From Verrucomicrobium sp. BvORR034 (lineage in GTDB: Bacteria; Verrucomicrobiota; Verrucomicrobiia; Verrucomicrobiales; Verrucomicrobiaceae): a stretch of 64,000 bases of DNA. Where the stretch lies: assembly GCF_000739635.1 (NCBI RefSeq), contig NZ_BATQ01000175.1, positions 62,001 to 126,000 of the forward strand, in the 5' to 3' direction. The position numbers and the translations under genes were made by a program. Shown piece after piece: positions 45,254 to 53,951 of the stretch. How positions within the stretch are numbered: the first letter of the stretch is position 1; the number at the start of each line of letters is the position of its first letter. Under the pieces are notes generated by a model. That model worked only from the letters and a program-made list of their open reading frames with translations, searched no databases and was not told where the DNA came from.

Positions 45254-45876
45254 GGGTGGTTCCAGAGTGAAAGTTTCATTGGAACCACGATCTTCCACCC
45301 GCCCCGGCCCTCGAATTAAAAGGGGGCCAGGAGGTGTTAAAAAAGTGTTAAAACGGGGACATTGTGCGCTCCGGCCTTCGACGCCGACAGCCCCCGGAGG
45401 TCAATCAACCTGTACACTCCCATCATCTGGCGACGAAGTCGCTGTGGAGTGCGTGCGTGAAACGAAGCCCATCCCTCCGTTCGCGCCACATCGCCATCAG
45501 CCCGACACAGGACTCCCTAAAGCGGCGATTCTCGCCGCACTCCCAAAGATGCTTCGCATCCAGGTGGTGGGCATCCATTCTGGCCTGCCATTCGTTCACC
45601 CTCCAATATCGCAAGCTCCCTGAAGCAATCTGTCCCCACCACTCCCATCACCTGACGGCGCAGCCGTTTTGGGACTGCGGTGAGCATCACCGCTTTCGCT
45701 ACGCCTTGTGAGGTTCGATCTCCTTACATCCTCCAGCGAAACCCCGCTCAAACTCCAAACCGAACACGAAGAACCCTCCCCCAGGCGCTCGCGCCGCCTA
45801 AACCAGCGGAGCGCCTCAACAGCCCGCTTGCGGGCCCCTCAACCATCCCGCTTTGCGGGAGCGCCTAAACCTCGCC
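45254..45876. repeat. Repeat field upstream of kdp: three REP-like copies plus small hairpins
   Basis: No gene in these 623 bases. Copies of one ~50-bp palindrome-rich element (core CACCTGGCG.CGAAGCCGCTGTGG..TGCG..GTGAAGCGCCGCTTTCG) lie at ~45425-45467 (plus), 45519-45571 (minus) and 45647-45703 (plus). The same family surrounds the frameshifted RAYT at 59-60.2 kb. The remaining 45770-45870 stretch holds short hairpins (CCCGCTTGCGGG, CCCGCTTTGCGGG) with the word GAGCGCCT repeated. Confidence 0.75.
45333..45353 (-). promoter_or_regulatory. Candidate KdpE operator: 11-bp-spaced direct repeat
   Basis: On the minus strand TTTTAACAC occurs twice with an 11-base period (45344-45352 and 45333-45341), ~80-100 bases upstream of the first kdp peptide. 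AT-rich direct repeats about one helical turn apart are the known form of KdpE-type sites (E. coli TTTATA...TTTACA). Sequence match is only general, so the call is by position and form. Confidence 0.4.
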
Positions 45877-46725
45877 TCAAGCAAACTTCCGCATGCGCGT
45901 CCGCACGTCATCCTTCAAACGATCCACAAACCCCAGGGCAAAGTCCTCAGGGTTCAATGTATCATCCTGAATGAGAGGGGTCAGGTCCATCGCGAACGTC
46001 AGCGAGTTCGTCGCGTCCGTGGTGTGGGAGTCAAAGTAAGTCGCATTGGCACGGCGCAGGCCTTCTTCGGCCAGGTCATAGCGCTTGCCGCCGCTGATCT
46101 GGGAGTCAAACACCGCCAGCAGGGCACCAATCAAATGTGGATACTGGTCCACCCAGAGCATCACCTTGTCTTCGCTCAGCAGCCAGTCGAGCTTGCGCCA
46201 GACTTCACAACCATAGACGCGCTGGGGGCGCGCCTCTTTGGGCAGGGAGCGCAGGGCCTCCAGGCAGCGCAGGAAGGTTGCCACATGCGTATCATGACGG
46301 TCAGCGGGATTGTGCAGATAAACAAACTGGGGCTGGGTGAGCTTGAGGATGCGCAGCAAGTCATCGGACACATCTTCCCTGCGGCCGGACTTCACGTCCT
46401 CACTGGGATAGCCCAGCTGGACCATCACGCTGTACTCCCCCACGAAGGCGGCCTTGCGCTGCTCGTGCTTCCGCACTTCCAGCATCTCCTCGTCCGTGTA
46501 GTGGGCATACGGCCCTTTGCGCGGACTGCCGGAGCCGTTTGTCACCACCACACCGCCGAACCACTTCTCATCCCGCCGGAAGCACTCGGTGATGCCATGA
46601 TAGGCCGCGATTTCCAGGTCGTCCTGGTGGCTGACGATGCCAAGGTGGGTCACCCGGGCAAATGCCTGGGCGGGGTCGGTCTGGTCGGGGACAAACAAGT
46701 CGGCTTTGGAGTGGCGAAAGAGCAT
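45877..46725 (-). CDS. PIG-L family deacetylase
   Basis: 282 residues from the ATG at 46725 (MLFRHSKADLF); the frame is open to 46872 but that part is not family-like. VTHLGIVSHQDDLEIAAYHG carries the HxDD zinc/catalytic motif, FVYLHNPADRHDTHVATFLR the HxxH zinc ligands. Members deacetylate N-acetylglucosamine conjugates (GlcNAc-PI, mycothiol or bacillithiol precursors, glycan metabolites). The substrate is not indicated by the neighbours. Confidence 0.88.
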   Translation of the reverse strand: MLFRHSKADLFVPDQTDPAQAFARVTHLGIVSHQDDLEIAAYHGITECFRRDEKWFGGVVVTNGSGSPRKGPYAHYTDEEMLEVRKHEQRKAAFVGEYSVMVQLGYPSEDVKSGRREDVSDDLLRILKLTQPQFVYLHNPADRHDTHVATFLRCLEALRSLPKEARPQRVYGCEVWRKLDWLLSEDKVMLWVDQYPHLIGALLAVFDSQISGGKRYDLAEEGLRRANATYFDSHTTDATNSLTFAMDLTPLIQDDTLNPEDFALGFVDRLKDDVRTRMRKFA

Positions 46726-47132
46726 GGCAGGTGGTTCACGATGAGCGGAAACCGCCTTGGAGCAAGGCGATTGGTGGCATTCCGAAGAACGAATGTCCGA
46801 AACCTGCCCATTGTGAGCATAAATCTCCAACAATCGAGCCAGACGGGCCAAGGTTCCCGAAGCGGCTGGCACGCTTTAGGCATGCAACGGTTATGTCACG
46901 CGATTCTCCATGAAAATGGAGGGATCGTGGTTTTTATGCTTGCCGTTGCCACTCAAAGTCGTGTTTACTTTGACGAACTTAATTAATTCGGATGCACGCT
47001 TCATCCGCACGACCCCAACCCCCCGAGGACGCCTGCGCGTTTCTTACGGGCGGTTTTCTTTTCCCCCCATGGTCAGGCTGACCGCACCGGTCCGCCGCCC
47101 CTGAACCTCAACCACCCCAAACAACGCCCTAT
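46726..47132. other. Intergenic region between PIG-L and PhoH genes
   Basis: About 400 bases between divergent genes, where both promoters should lie. An AT-rich block at ~46937-46990 (GTTTACTTTGACGAACTTAATTAATTC) is the most promoter-like part. No RNA gene or repeat family was recognised. Confidence 0.4.
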
Positions 47133-48722
47133 ATGCTCCACGAAGCCGCTCCTTCCCCCGAACTGATGCTGAGTCTCGAAGAGGAAATCACCAACGGGAG
47201 GGAAAACGGCAACGGGGGCGGCGTCCAGTACGGAGGCGGGGGGACAGGGACGCGAAGGAAACGAGGAGCCAACGGGCGGAACGGCTCCGTCCAGAGCACC
47301 CGGGTGAAGTCCTTTGTGCTGGATACCAACGTGCTTCTGCATGATCCGGCCTGCCTGCAAAGGTTCGAGGACAATGAGGTGTGCATCCCCGTGGATGTGC
47401 TGGGTGAGCTGGACCGGTTCAAAAACGAACCCAGCGATCGAGGAGCCAACGCACGCGAGGTGCATCGCGCCCTCTCCCGCGCCTTTTCACAGCCGGGTGC
47501 CGATGTCATGCAGGGTGTCACCACCGCCGGTGGCGGCCGGGTGCGCCTGGTGGTCTTTGACCTCAAGGAAGCCCTTCAGTCAAAGCCGGTGCAGCGCTTT
47601 GAACGCGTGTTTCATGACATGGAGAAGCCGGATCATCGCATTCTTGCATGCGCTCTCTGGCTCGGTCACCTCTCGGATCATCCGGTGATCCTTGTCAGCA
47701 AGGACCTGAACATGCAGCTCAAGGCACGCGCCGTGGGCATGCCCTGCGAGGACTATCTGCATGACAAGGTGGAGGCCCGGGAAGTTTCCCAAACCGAGCT
47801 CGTCACCGTGCAGGTCACCTCCCATGAGTTGCAGCGGTTCGCCAGCAGCAGCATCCTGGAGCTGGAGCCACGCCGCTATCCCGCCCTGGCCGTCAATGAG
47901 TACGTCCTGCTCTCCGCCGGCGAGAAGAACACCATGCCCGCGCGGTTTAGCGCCACGGGCTCGTTCATCAAGCTGCACGTCCCGGAGTCGCTCAAGATCC
48001 TGCAGGGCCGCACCATCAAGCCCATGAACCTGGGCCAGGCCTGCCTGCTGGATGCGCTCATGAATCCGGAGATCTCCCTCGTCACGTGCTTTGGACAAGC
48101 AGGCACGGGCAAGACGCTGCTGGCCTGCGCCGCAGGTCTCTCTCAGGTGATGGGCAACACCTACTCCGGCATCACCGTGAGCCGGCCCATCGTGGCCATG
48201 GGTCAGGGCATCGGCTTCCTGCCAGGTTCCCTGCATGAGAAGATGCGCCCGTGGCTCCAGCCAGTGTACGATGCGCTGGATCTGCTGACCCGCCCGGCCG
48301 CCAATCCCAGCTTCAGCAAAAAGAAGACTTCCCGCCACGGCAACCCCAACCCGCCCCTGCAAGGCATGACACCGGGCAGTGCGGCCGCGCCGTACGATCC
48401 GCTGGTGCAGTCCGGCGTGATCGAGATCGAAGCGCTCTGCTACATCCGCGGTCGCAGCATTCCAGACCGCTTTTTCATCCTGGATGAAGCGCAGCAGCTC
48501 ACGCCGCTGGAGGCGAAGACCGTCGTCACCCGCATGTCCCGTGGCAGCAAGCTGGTGCTCATCGGCGATCCCGCCCAGATCGACAACCCGTATGTGGACA
48601 GCCGCAGCAACGGTCTGGTGTACACCCGCCAGCGCATGCGCGGCCAGTCCTTCGCCGCCCACGTCCCACTGGGCAAAGGCGAGCGCAGCCCGCTCGCGGA
48701 GGCCGGGGCACGCCTGCTTTAG
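47133..48722 (+). CDS. PhoH family protein: PIN nuclease plus PhoH ATPase
   Basis: 529 residues. PIN domain ~55-190 (SFVLDTNVLLHDPACL, VDVLGELDRFK, ILACALWLGH). A linker rich in Gly and Asn precedes it. The PhoH ATPase has Walker A GQAGTGKTLLACAAGL (~320) and Walker B FFILDEAQQLTPLEAKTVVT with IGDPAQIDNPYVD. PIN-PhoH proteins (YlaK/PhoH2 type) couple ATPase/helicase activity to RNA cleavage in the cytoplasm. A terminator-like hairpin follows. Confidence 0.94.
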   Translation: MLHEAAPSPELMLSLEEEITNGRENGNGGGVQYGGGGTGTRRKRGANGRNGSVQSTRVKSFVLDTNVLLHDPACLQRFEDNEVCIPVDVLGELDRFKNEPSDRGANAREVHRALSRAFSQPGADVMQGVTTAGGGRVRLVVFDLKEALQSKPVQRFERVFHDMEKPDHRILACALWLGHLSDHPVILVSKDLNMQLKARAVGMPCEDYLHDKVEAREVSQTELVTVQVTSHELQRFASSSILELEPRRYPALAVNEYVLLSAGEKNTMPARFSATGSFIKLHVPESLKILQGRTIKPMNLGQACLLDALMNPEISLVTCFGQAGTGKTLLACAAGLSQVMGNTYSGITVSRPIVAMGQGIGFLPGSLHEKMRPWLQPVYDALDLLTRPAANPSFSKKKTSRHGNPNPPLQGMTPGSAAAPYDPLVQSGVIEIEALCYIRGRSIPDRFFILDEAQQLTPLEAKTVVTRMSRGSKLVLIGDPAQIDNPYVDSRSNGLVYTRQRMRGQSFAAHVPLGKGERSPLAEAGARLL

Positions 48723-48750
48723 AAGATCACTCCCGCTCTCAGACACTGAT

Positions 48751-48785
48751 GCCGGTCCGGGTCCCATGCCCGGGCCGGCATTGTT
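48751..48785. terminator. Hairpin between convergent phoH-like and serpin genes
   Basis: GCCGGTCCGGG (48751-48761) pairs with CCCGGGCCGGC (48769-48779) with one G-U, 11 bp, followed by ATTGTTCCC. U-tract is weak. Confidence 0.6.
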
Positions 48786-48813
48786 CCCTCAAGTTATTTC
48801 ACCGAACTCCTGA

Positions 48814-50058
48814 TCAAGGGTTGCCTACACGTCCCATCACCAGAATCAACCCGCTGGGCCGGTGGCGGATGTAGAACAGAAAGGGATGATTCGCGATGAA
48901 GAGCACGGGTATCGGCCCCCTCTCCTCCGGAGGCGCGCCGCTGGCGAAGGGATCTGCAGGAGCAACGATGGCAGCCGTCGCCTCTGCGCCAGCTTCATTG
49001 ACGTCCACCGTGGTCTCCTTATAGAGGCCACTGAGGTACAGAGGCTGGCTCCGGCTCATCGGCCCCAGTTCCGCGACCTTTGGAGTGATCATGCTTCCGG
49101 CCCCCAAGGCGCGTAGCAGCATCGAGAACTCCCCGCCCAGGGAAAAGGAGAACCTGGGCAGGTGCACCGTCACCAGAGTTGACTCCAGCTTGCCAATTGC
49201 TTCTTCCAGCCCCGCTTGAGTAAGCGCCTTCTCCACAGCAGGCAGCCCCTCCTGTGCCACGGGCAACAGGATGAGCATGCTGTAGTCCTGCGACCGATCA
49301 CCCATGGGCAGTTCCAGCAGGCCATACCCCTGCGCCACCATCTTGGCATGACGCAGCCTGCCTTGCCTGCGCATCATCATGACCTGCTTGTCCCTTCGGA
49401 CGGAAGGCACCCAGAACGCCCGCTGCACGGTATCCTGCGCAGGAAAGCGGTCTGCCCAGGGCCCCTTGAAATACAGCGTGCTCACTAGTGAGAGTGCGTT
49501 GGTATCACGCACCAGCCCACCAGGAGGCACCAGATTCGTGATGCGTCCCCGGGTCCCGCGCCGGATCAGCTCATTGATGCCTTCGACCGCACTGACCGGG
49601 TCGTCGCTCTTGATCACCAGTGGGGGTACACCATAGGTGTTCTGGGCCACATCCAGAAAGGGATCCTCCAGTTGTACGCCCTTGCGTATCAGCAGGTGCA
49701 TCGTGGAATCGATGATCACTTTGCCATCCGCCGCCGATTTTCCCAGGGACTCCCCGAGGCGCTTGACGGCCGCAGCCCTGGCTGCGGCGTCCCCCTCCCA
49801 ACCCAGCAACTGGATCATTTCCTCACGGGTTTTCCCCTCCGCTCCCTCCAGCACCAGGGACAGGGTGCGGTGCAGGGCATACGGACACATCACATAGTTA
49901 TCCGGCATCGTTTGCAATGCGGGTGCCAGCTTGAAGGCCAGGACATTCGATGCCTGGGCCCCCACCCGGGGCGTCTCCGCCTGCGATGACATGGAGCCCA
50001 GCACCCCCAACAATCCTGTAGCCACCCATCCCAACCACCAGCGTGAACACACTTTCAT
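48814..50058 (-). CDS. Secreted serpin (serine protease inhibitor)
   Basis: 414 residues. Signal peptide (~1-28, ending SSQAE). Serpin fold: PYALHRTLSLVLEGAEGKT, TLYFKGPWADRF, GLLELPMGD, and the C-terminal signature NHPFLFYIRHRPSGLILVMG followed by R. The hinge of the reactive loop is VNEAGAEATAAIVAP, with Gly and small residues at the P15-P9 positions, as in inhibitory serpins. The reactive bond lies in the following ADPFASGAPPEERG region and cannot be placed exactly. It is probably exported and inhibits host or self proteases at the cell surface. Confidence 0.92.
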   Translation of the reverse strand: MKVCSRWWLGWVATGLLGVLGSMSSQAETPRVGAQASNVLAFKLAPALQTMPDNYVMCPYALHRTLSLVLEGAEGKTREEMIQLLGWEGDAAARAAAVKRLGESLGKSAADGKVIIDSTMHLLIRKGVQLEDPFLDVAQNTYGVPPLVIKSDDPVSAVEGINELIRRGTRGRITNLVPPGGLVRDTNALSLVSTLYFKGPWADRFPAQDTVQRAFWVPSVRRDKQVMMMRRQGRLRHAKMVAQGYGLLELPMGDRSQDYSMLILLPVAQEGLPAVEKALTQAGLEEAIGKLESTLVTVHLPRFSFSLGGEFSMLLRALGAGSMITPKVAELGPMSRSQPLYLSGLYKETTVDVNEAGAEATAAIVAPADPFASGAPPEERGPIPVLFIANHPFLFYIRHRPSGLILVMGRVGNP

Positions 50059-50213
50059 GAAGCAAAATCATGCCGTCCCCTTCAAAAGAAGAGAAGAAAA
50101 AAATCTGCAACTAAGCCTCCCGGCCAACGTTCATCCAGCCTCGTGCTCCATGCCATCCGAATTGGAGTGCGTGCCAAACCATAACATCAGCAATACTCAT
50201 TCAGATACCGATC

Positions 50214-50585
50214 ATGAAAACGATGCTCACCCTTTTCGCGCTGGCGCTCAGCGCCTCTCTCGCCCTTGCCGCTGACGGCGACAAGCCCAAGCCCCCCGGC
50301 GGTGACGGTGCCAAGCGCAATCCCGAAGAAGCCTTCAAGAAGCTCGACGCCAACGGCGACGGCTCCCTGAGCAAAGACGAATTCAAAGCCGCCCCCTTCG
50401 CCCAGAAGAATCCTGAGCGTGCCGAAAAAGGCTTCGAAGCCAAGGACAAGGACAAGGACGGCAAGCTCTCCAAGGAAGAGTTCGCCACCCGCCCAGAAGG
50501 CCGCCCCGGCAAGCCCGGTGAAGAAGGCAAAAAGCCCGCCAAGCCCGAAGGTGACAAGAAACCTGAAGGCGACAAGAAGCCCTGA
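50214..50585 (+). CDS. Secreted EF-hand protein A
   Basis: 123 residues. Signal peptide 1-19 (ends LALAA). Two EF-hand loops, DANGDGSLSKDEF and DKDKDGKLSKEEF, have all calcium-ligand positions filled. The C-terminal ~30 residues are KPEGDKK-type low complexity. Paralogue of the next gene. It would bind Ca2+ in the periplasm or outside. Confidence 0.88.
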   Translation: MKTMLTLFALALSASLALAADGDKPKPPGGDGAKRNPEEAFKKLDANGDGSLSKDEFKAAPFAQKNPERAEKGFEAKDKDKDGKLSKEEFATRPEGRPGKPGEEGKKPAKPEGDKKPEGDKKP

Positions 50586-50738
50586 TCCGGCACCCTCCTC
50601 CGCCCCCAACTGTCATTTTCCTGAAAAATAGGTGCAATGACGGCGGGGGCGCTTCGTTTCAGCTGCAAGCACCTCCAGGCCCAGGCCTGCGGCGTGCCAC
50701 TGAAACCCAAAGCATAACCAAATCAGAGTAACATAGTC

Positions 50739-51038
50739 ATGAAAATCACCGCAGTTCTCTTCGCTCTCCTTGCCACCGCTTCCCTTTCCTTTGCCGCTGA
50801 CGAAGCCGCCAAGAAGCCCGAAGGTGACAAGCCCAAGGGCCCGACCGAAGCCGCCTTCACCAAAAAAGACGCCAACGGCGACGGCAAGCTGACCAAGGAC
50901 GAGTTCACCAAGGGCGCTCCGGACGCTGCCAAGGCTGAGAAGCAGTTCGAGCGCAAAGACAAAGACAAGAGCGGCGACGTGAGCAAGGAAGAATTCCTGG
51001 CCGTGGGCGCCAAGAAGGAAGCCAAAGAGGCCAAGTAA
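50739..51038 (+). CDS. Secreted EF-hand protein B
   Basis: 99 residues. Signal peptide 1-19 (ends SLSFAA). EF-hand loops DANGDGKLTKDEF and DKDKSGDVSKEEF. The same architecture as the preceding gene without the long Lys/Pro tail, so the two are tandem duplicates. A terminator follows. Confidence 0.88.
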   Translation: MKITAVLFALLATASLSFAADEAAKKPEGDKPKGPTEAAFTKKDANGDGKLTKDEFTKGAPDAAKAEKQFERKDKDKSGDVSKEEFLAVGAKKEAKEAK

Positions 51039-51086
51039 GCCCAGCTCTCTTCCCAACGTACGGGACCACCCGATCGTTTTGAATTT

Positions 51087-51119
51087 GGCCGTCTCCACGT
51101 GGGTGGAGGCGGCCTTTTT
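51087..51119 (+). terminator. Terminator after EF-hand pair
   Basis: GGCCGTCTCCAC (51087-51098) with GTGGAGGCGGCC (51103-51114), one G-U, then TTTTTG. Confidence 0.85.
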
Positions 51120-51186
51120 GTTTTGCTGGAAGAAATGCGGGACCTTCTGTCAAAATGGAGGCTCGCAACCCGTTTTTTCTTCACTC

Positions 51187-51633
51187 ATGCCTCCTCCCGC
51201 CGTCAAACCAATCGATCCGGCCGAACTTCCCGCCCTGGCCCAGGCCACCATGCGCACGGCCAAATTTCCCATGCTCTCCAGCATGGATGGTGACCAGCCA
51301 CGGGTGCGTCCCGTATCCCCAGTCAAAACGGAAGGGTTCACCGTCTTCGTTGCAAACCTCCGGAGCTATCACAAGACCGGCGAAATCGCCCAAAACCCGA
51401 AGGTCGAACTCTGCTACTTAGACACTGACCACAATCAGGTGCGCATCACCGGGGTGGCGGAAGTGGTCACGGATCGCGGCCTGCTGGAGAGCATCTGGGC
51501 TGGGAACGCCCTGCTGCGCGCCTACCTGGGCACGCCTGACAATCCGGACCTCATCATCTACCGCATCCTGCCCCACCAGGTGCGGTACATGCGCGAATGG
51601 GCGCTGCACTATCATGAGGTGCCGCTGGTGTAA
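51187..51633 (+). CDS. Pyridoxamine 5'-phosphate oxidase-like flavin protein
   Basis: 148 residues from the ATG at 51187. FPMLSSMDGDQPRVRPVSPV, YHKTGEIAQNPKVELCYLD and the following VRITGVAEVV form the split-barrel flavin-binding fold of the PNPOx-like/general stress family. It binds FMN, F420 or heme in related proteins; substrate not known. Closely followed by a secreted protein gene. Confidence 0.85.
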   Translation: MPPPAVKPIDPAELPALAQATMRTAKFPMLSSMDGDQPRVRPVSPVKTEGFTVFVANLRSYHKTGEIAQNPKVELCYLDTDHNQVRITGVAEVVTDRGLLESIWAGNALLRAYLGTPDNPDLIIYRILPHQVRYMREWALHYHEVPLV

Positions 51634-51669
51634 GAAATCCGCCTTCCTCCCCTCCCACGCCCCTTACCC

Positions 51670-52548
51670 ATGGACCGTCGCACCTTTCTCGCCACGCTCA
51701 CCGCAGCCACCGCGCCGATTTGCGCGCAGGATCCGATGCCCGCATCAAAGCCCACCCTGCACCTTGCGGGGGAAGGACACTGGCTCGTCATCAAGGGCAA
51801 CCACCTGCCCAAGGGGGAGATCCGCATCAACTACCTGGAAGCCTATTGTCGCGCCAGCTCCACCACGGCAGACTGGGTGACGCACACGACCGTGGGACAC
51901 ACCACGGAACTCGTCTCTGCCGCGCCAGACGGCAAAAGCCTGCGGCTGCGCTGCCAGGTGAAAGACGGGCTGGTGGTGGATCATGAGATTCAGGCTGGGG
52001 ACGATGAAATCACCTTCCACCTCAAGGCTCACAACCCGACCTCCCGCCTCAACGAGGCCCACTGGGCCCAGCCGTGCATCCGCCTGGGTGACTTTGCCGG
52101 AGGTGAGACCGCCGACCCCAGGGAGGTGAACATCAAGCTGGATCGTAGTTTCATCTTCCTCAATGGCCGACTCACCCGGCTGCCCACCAATCCCTGGGCC
52201 ACCCAGGCGCGTTATATTCCCGGCCAGGTCTGGTGCCCCAAGGACGTGCCCCGCACCGATGTGAACCCACGCCCCCTGAGCACCCTGGTGCCCAGCCACG
52301 GCCTCATCGGCTGTTTCAGCCAGGATGATCAGTGGATCTTCGCCGTTGCCTTCAGCCCCTATCAAGAGTTGTTCCAGGGCGTCGCCCGGTGCCTGCACAG
52401 CGACTTCCGCCTCGGCGAGGTGAAGCCCGGCGAAACGAAGGCGATTCTAGGAAAAATCTATGTCGCCCCCAATGCGCACGATGAAGGGGCGTCGCTGTTG
52501 CAGCGGTATCAGAAGGATTTTGCCGACGGAGGCAGAGGCAACGATTGA
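51670..52548 (+). CDS. Secreted protein of unknown function, Tat-like N-terminus
   Basis: 292 residues. N-terminus MDRRTFLATLTAATAPICAQ resembles a Tat or Sec signal. The mature part is beta-rich (EIRINYLEAYCRASSTTADW, VDHEIQAGDDEITFHLKAHN, TPWGTQ-like turns) and looks like a beta-sandwich. A conserved-looking GVARCLHSDFRLGEVKPGET is present. No catalytic motif recognised; 36 bp downstream of the flavin protein gene. Confidence 0.65.
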   Translation: MDRRTFLATLTAATAPICAQDPMPASKPTLHLAGEGHWLVIKGNHLPKGEIRINYLEAYCRASSTTADWVTHTTVGHTTELVSAAPDGKSLRLRCQVKDGLVVDHEIQAGDDEITFHLKAHNPTSRLNEAHWAQPCIRLGDFAGGETADPREVNIKLDRSFIFLNGRLTRLPTNPWATQARYIPGQVWCPKDVPRTDVNPRPLSTLVPSHGLIGCFSQDDQWIFAVAFSPYQELFQGVARCLHSDFRLGEVKPGETKAILGKIYVAPNAHDEGASLLQRYQKDFADGGRGND

Positions 52549-52549
52549 G

Positions 52550-52727
52550 TTTAACCACAGAGGCACAGAGAACACAGAGGAATGATTTTTAGACAGAATT
52601 GACGGAATTAACAGAATTGGGATTCAAGTCGAGGATCTTGTTGAACACACGCCTCACGGGAAGCTGAACCTAATTCTGTCTAAATCTCAGTTTCAGTCTC
52701 TGTGTCCTCTGTGCCTCTGCGGTTAAA
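52550..52727. repeat. MITE-like nested inverted repeat
   Basis: Left arm 52550-52579 and right arm 52698-52727 are 30-bp inverted repeats with two mismatches, beginning TTTAACCACAGAGGCACAGA. A second perfect pair, TTTAGACAGAATT at 52588-52600 and 52672-52684, lies inside. The whole element folds as a long hairpin, is AT-richer than its surroundings and contains no open frame. Confidence 0.85.
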
Positions 52728-52768
52728 AAGATTTCACTCTCCCGCGAGCAATGCCACCAACCTCACCC

Positions 52769-53158
52769 ATGTTGAAACACCACTTTCTAATTGTCCTCCT
52801 TGCCATATTGGCTGGCCCCTTCACCGCGTCCGTCAGAGCCGATTCGGCACAAACCACACCATCATCGCTTGCCGGATGTTATGTCCTCGAAGCAGATGAC
52901 AGCCAGGCTCAGTCCACCATCGTTTTGAGTGTTCACGCCCCCTCGCCAGATGTGCTTCGACTGACTGCCGTGCATGTTCGTCAGGCCGAGTTGCTCGCGA
53001 GCCCCGAAGTCTCCGTCATTACCGATCTCAGATACGACCAAAACACCCAGACGCTAATCAAGGAGTCGGGACAGGTTTGGGCAGAGCTTGCCAGTAAGCA
53101 AGCCAAGGTATCATTGAAAATCGACAACGAAGTGCACCTGCAACAACCCACTCGTTGA
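52769..53158 (+). CDS. Small exported protein of unknown function
   Basis: 129 residues from the ATG at 52769 (52751 is an alternative). Signal peptide ends near SVRADS. The mature part has ITDLRYDQNTQTLIKESGQV and no known domain. It lies directly after the MITE-like element. Confidence 0.5.
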   Translation: MLKHHFLIVLLAILAGPFTASVRADSAQTTPSSLAGCYVLEADDSQAQSTIVLSVHAPSPDVLRLTAVHVRQAELLASPEVSVITDLRYDQNTQTLIKESGQVWAELASKQAKVSLKIDNEVHLQQPTR

Positions 53159-53174
53159 AAAATTCAGTTGGCTC

Positions 53175-53933
53175 TCACCCATCCACCACCAGATCCCAGA
53201 ACAACTTGGCCGTCAGCGCCGCGACCACGGTCAGGAACACGGGCCGGATGAACTGCGCCCCTTTCTTCACCACCAATCCAGATCCCAGGCGAGCCCCGAC
53301 CAGCTGTCCGGCGATCATGGCCCCGCCCGCCCCAAAGTGCACCGCGTCGTGCATGAGGAAGATCCCCAGGGCCCCGACGTTGCTGGCCAGATTGGCCGTC
53401 TTCGTATAGCCCGTGGCCGTCCTGAGATCGAGCCCGAGCAAGGTCACCACAGCCACGGTCCAGAATGAGCCGGCGCCGGGACCAAAAAAGCCGTCATAGA
53501 AGCCAAGTGCCGCACCTGCCAGCAAGGCGAACACCACGGGAGCAACCCGCTGTTCACCGGCAGTGAGCCCGAACTTCCGGTTCAGCATGGTGTACACCGC
53601 CACGGCCGCCAGAAGCCACGGGATGAGCTTCTTGAGCAAAGTCGTGTCCAGCGCGCTCACCGCCCAGGCCCCGGCCATGGAGGAGAATAGCGCCGCCACC
53701 ACCGCCAGCCAGAGCCAGGGGGTGCCCAGAAGACCGGCGCGGGCATACCGCACCACGGCGATCAATGTGCCGAACGAGGACTGGAGCTTGTTGGTGCCCA
53801 AGGCCACTTGAGGCGGCAGTCCCACCGCCAGCAGCGCTGGCACTGTGACGAGCCCGCCGCCGCCCGCGATGGAATCGATGAACCCGCCGGTCAAACCGGC
53901 CAGGAAAAGCAGAAACCAGACGTAGATCGGCAT
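53175..53933 (-). CDS. TSUP (TauE/SafE) family sulfite/organosulfur exporter-like permease
   Basis: 252 residues with about eight transmembrane helices. GGFIDSIAGGGGLVTVPALL and LGTNKLQSSFGTLIAVVRY (N-terminal repeat) and GFYDGFFGPGAGSFWTV (second repeat) are the family hallmarks. Transports organic sulfur anions in characterised members; the substrate here is unknown. Its start is near the stop of the esterase-propeller gene on the same strand. Confidence 0.92.
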   Translation of the reverse strand: MPIYVWFLLFLAGLTGGFIDSIAGGGGLVTVPALLAVGLPPQVALGTNKLQSSFGTLIAVVRYARAGLLGTPWLWLAVVAALFSSMAGAWAVSALDTTLLKKLIPWLLAAVAVYTMLNRKFGLTAGEQRVAPVVFALLAGAALGFYDGFFGPGAGSFWTVAVVTLLGLDLRTATGYTKTANLASNVGALGIFLMHDAVHFGAGGAMIAGQLVGARLGSGLVVKKGAQFIRPVFLTVVAALTAKLFWDLVVDG

Positions 53934-53951
53934 GACCGGCGACGCCTGGGC

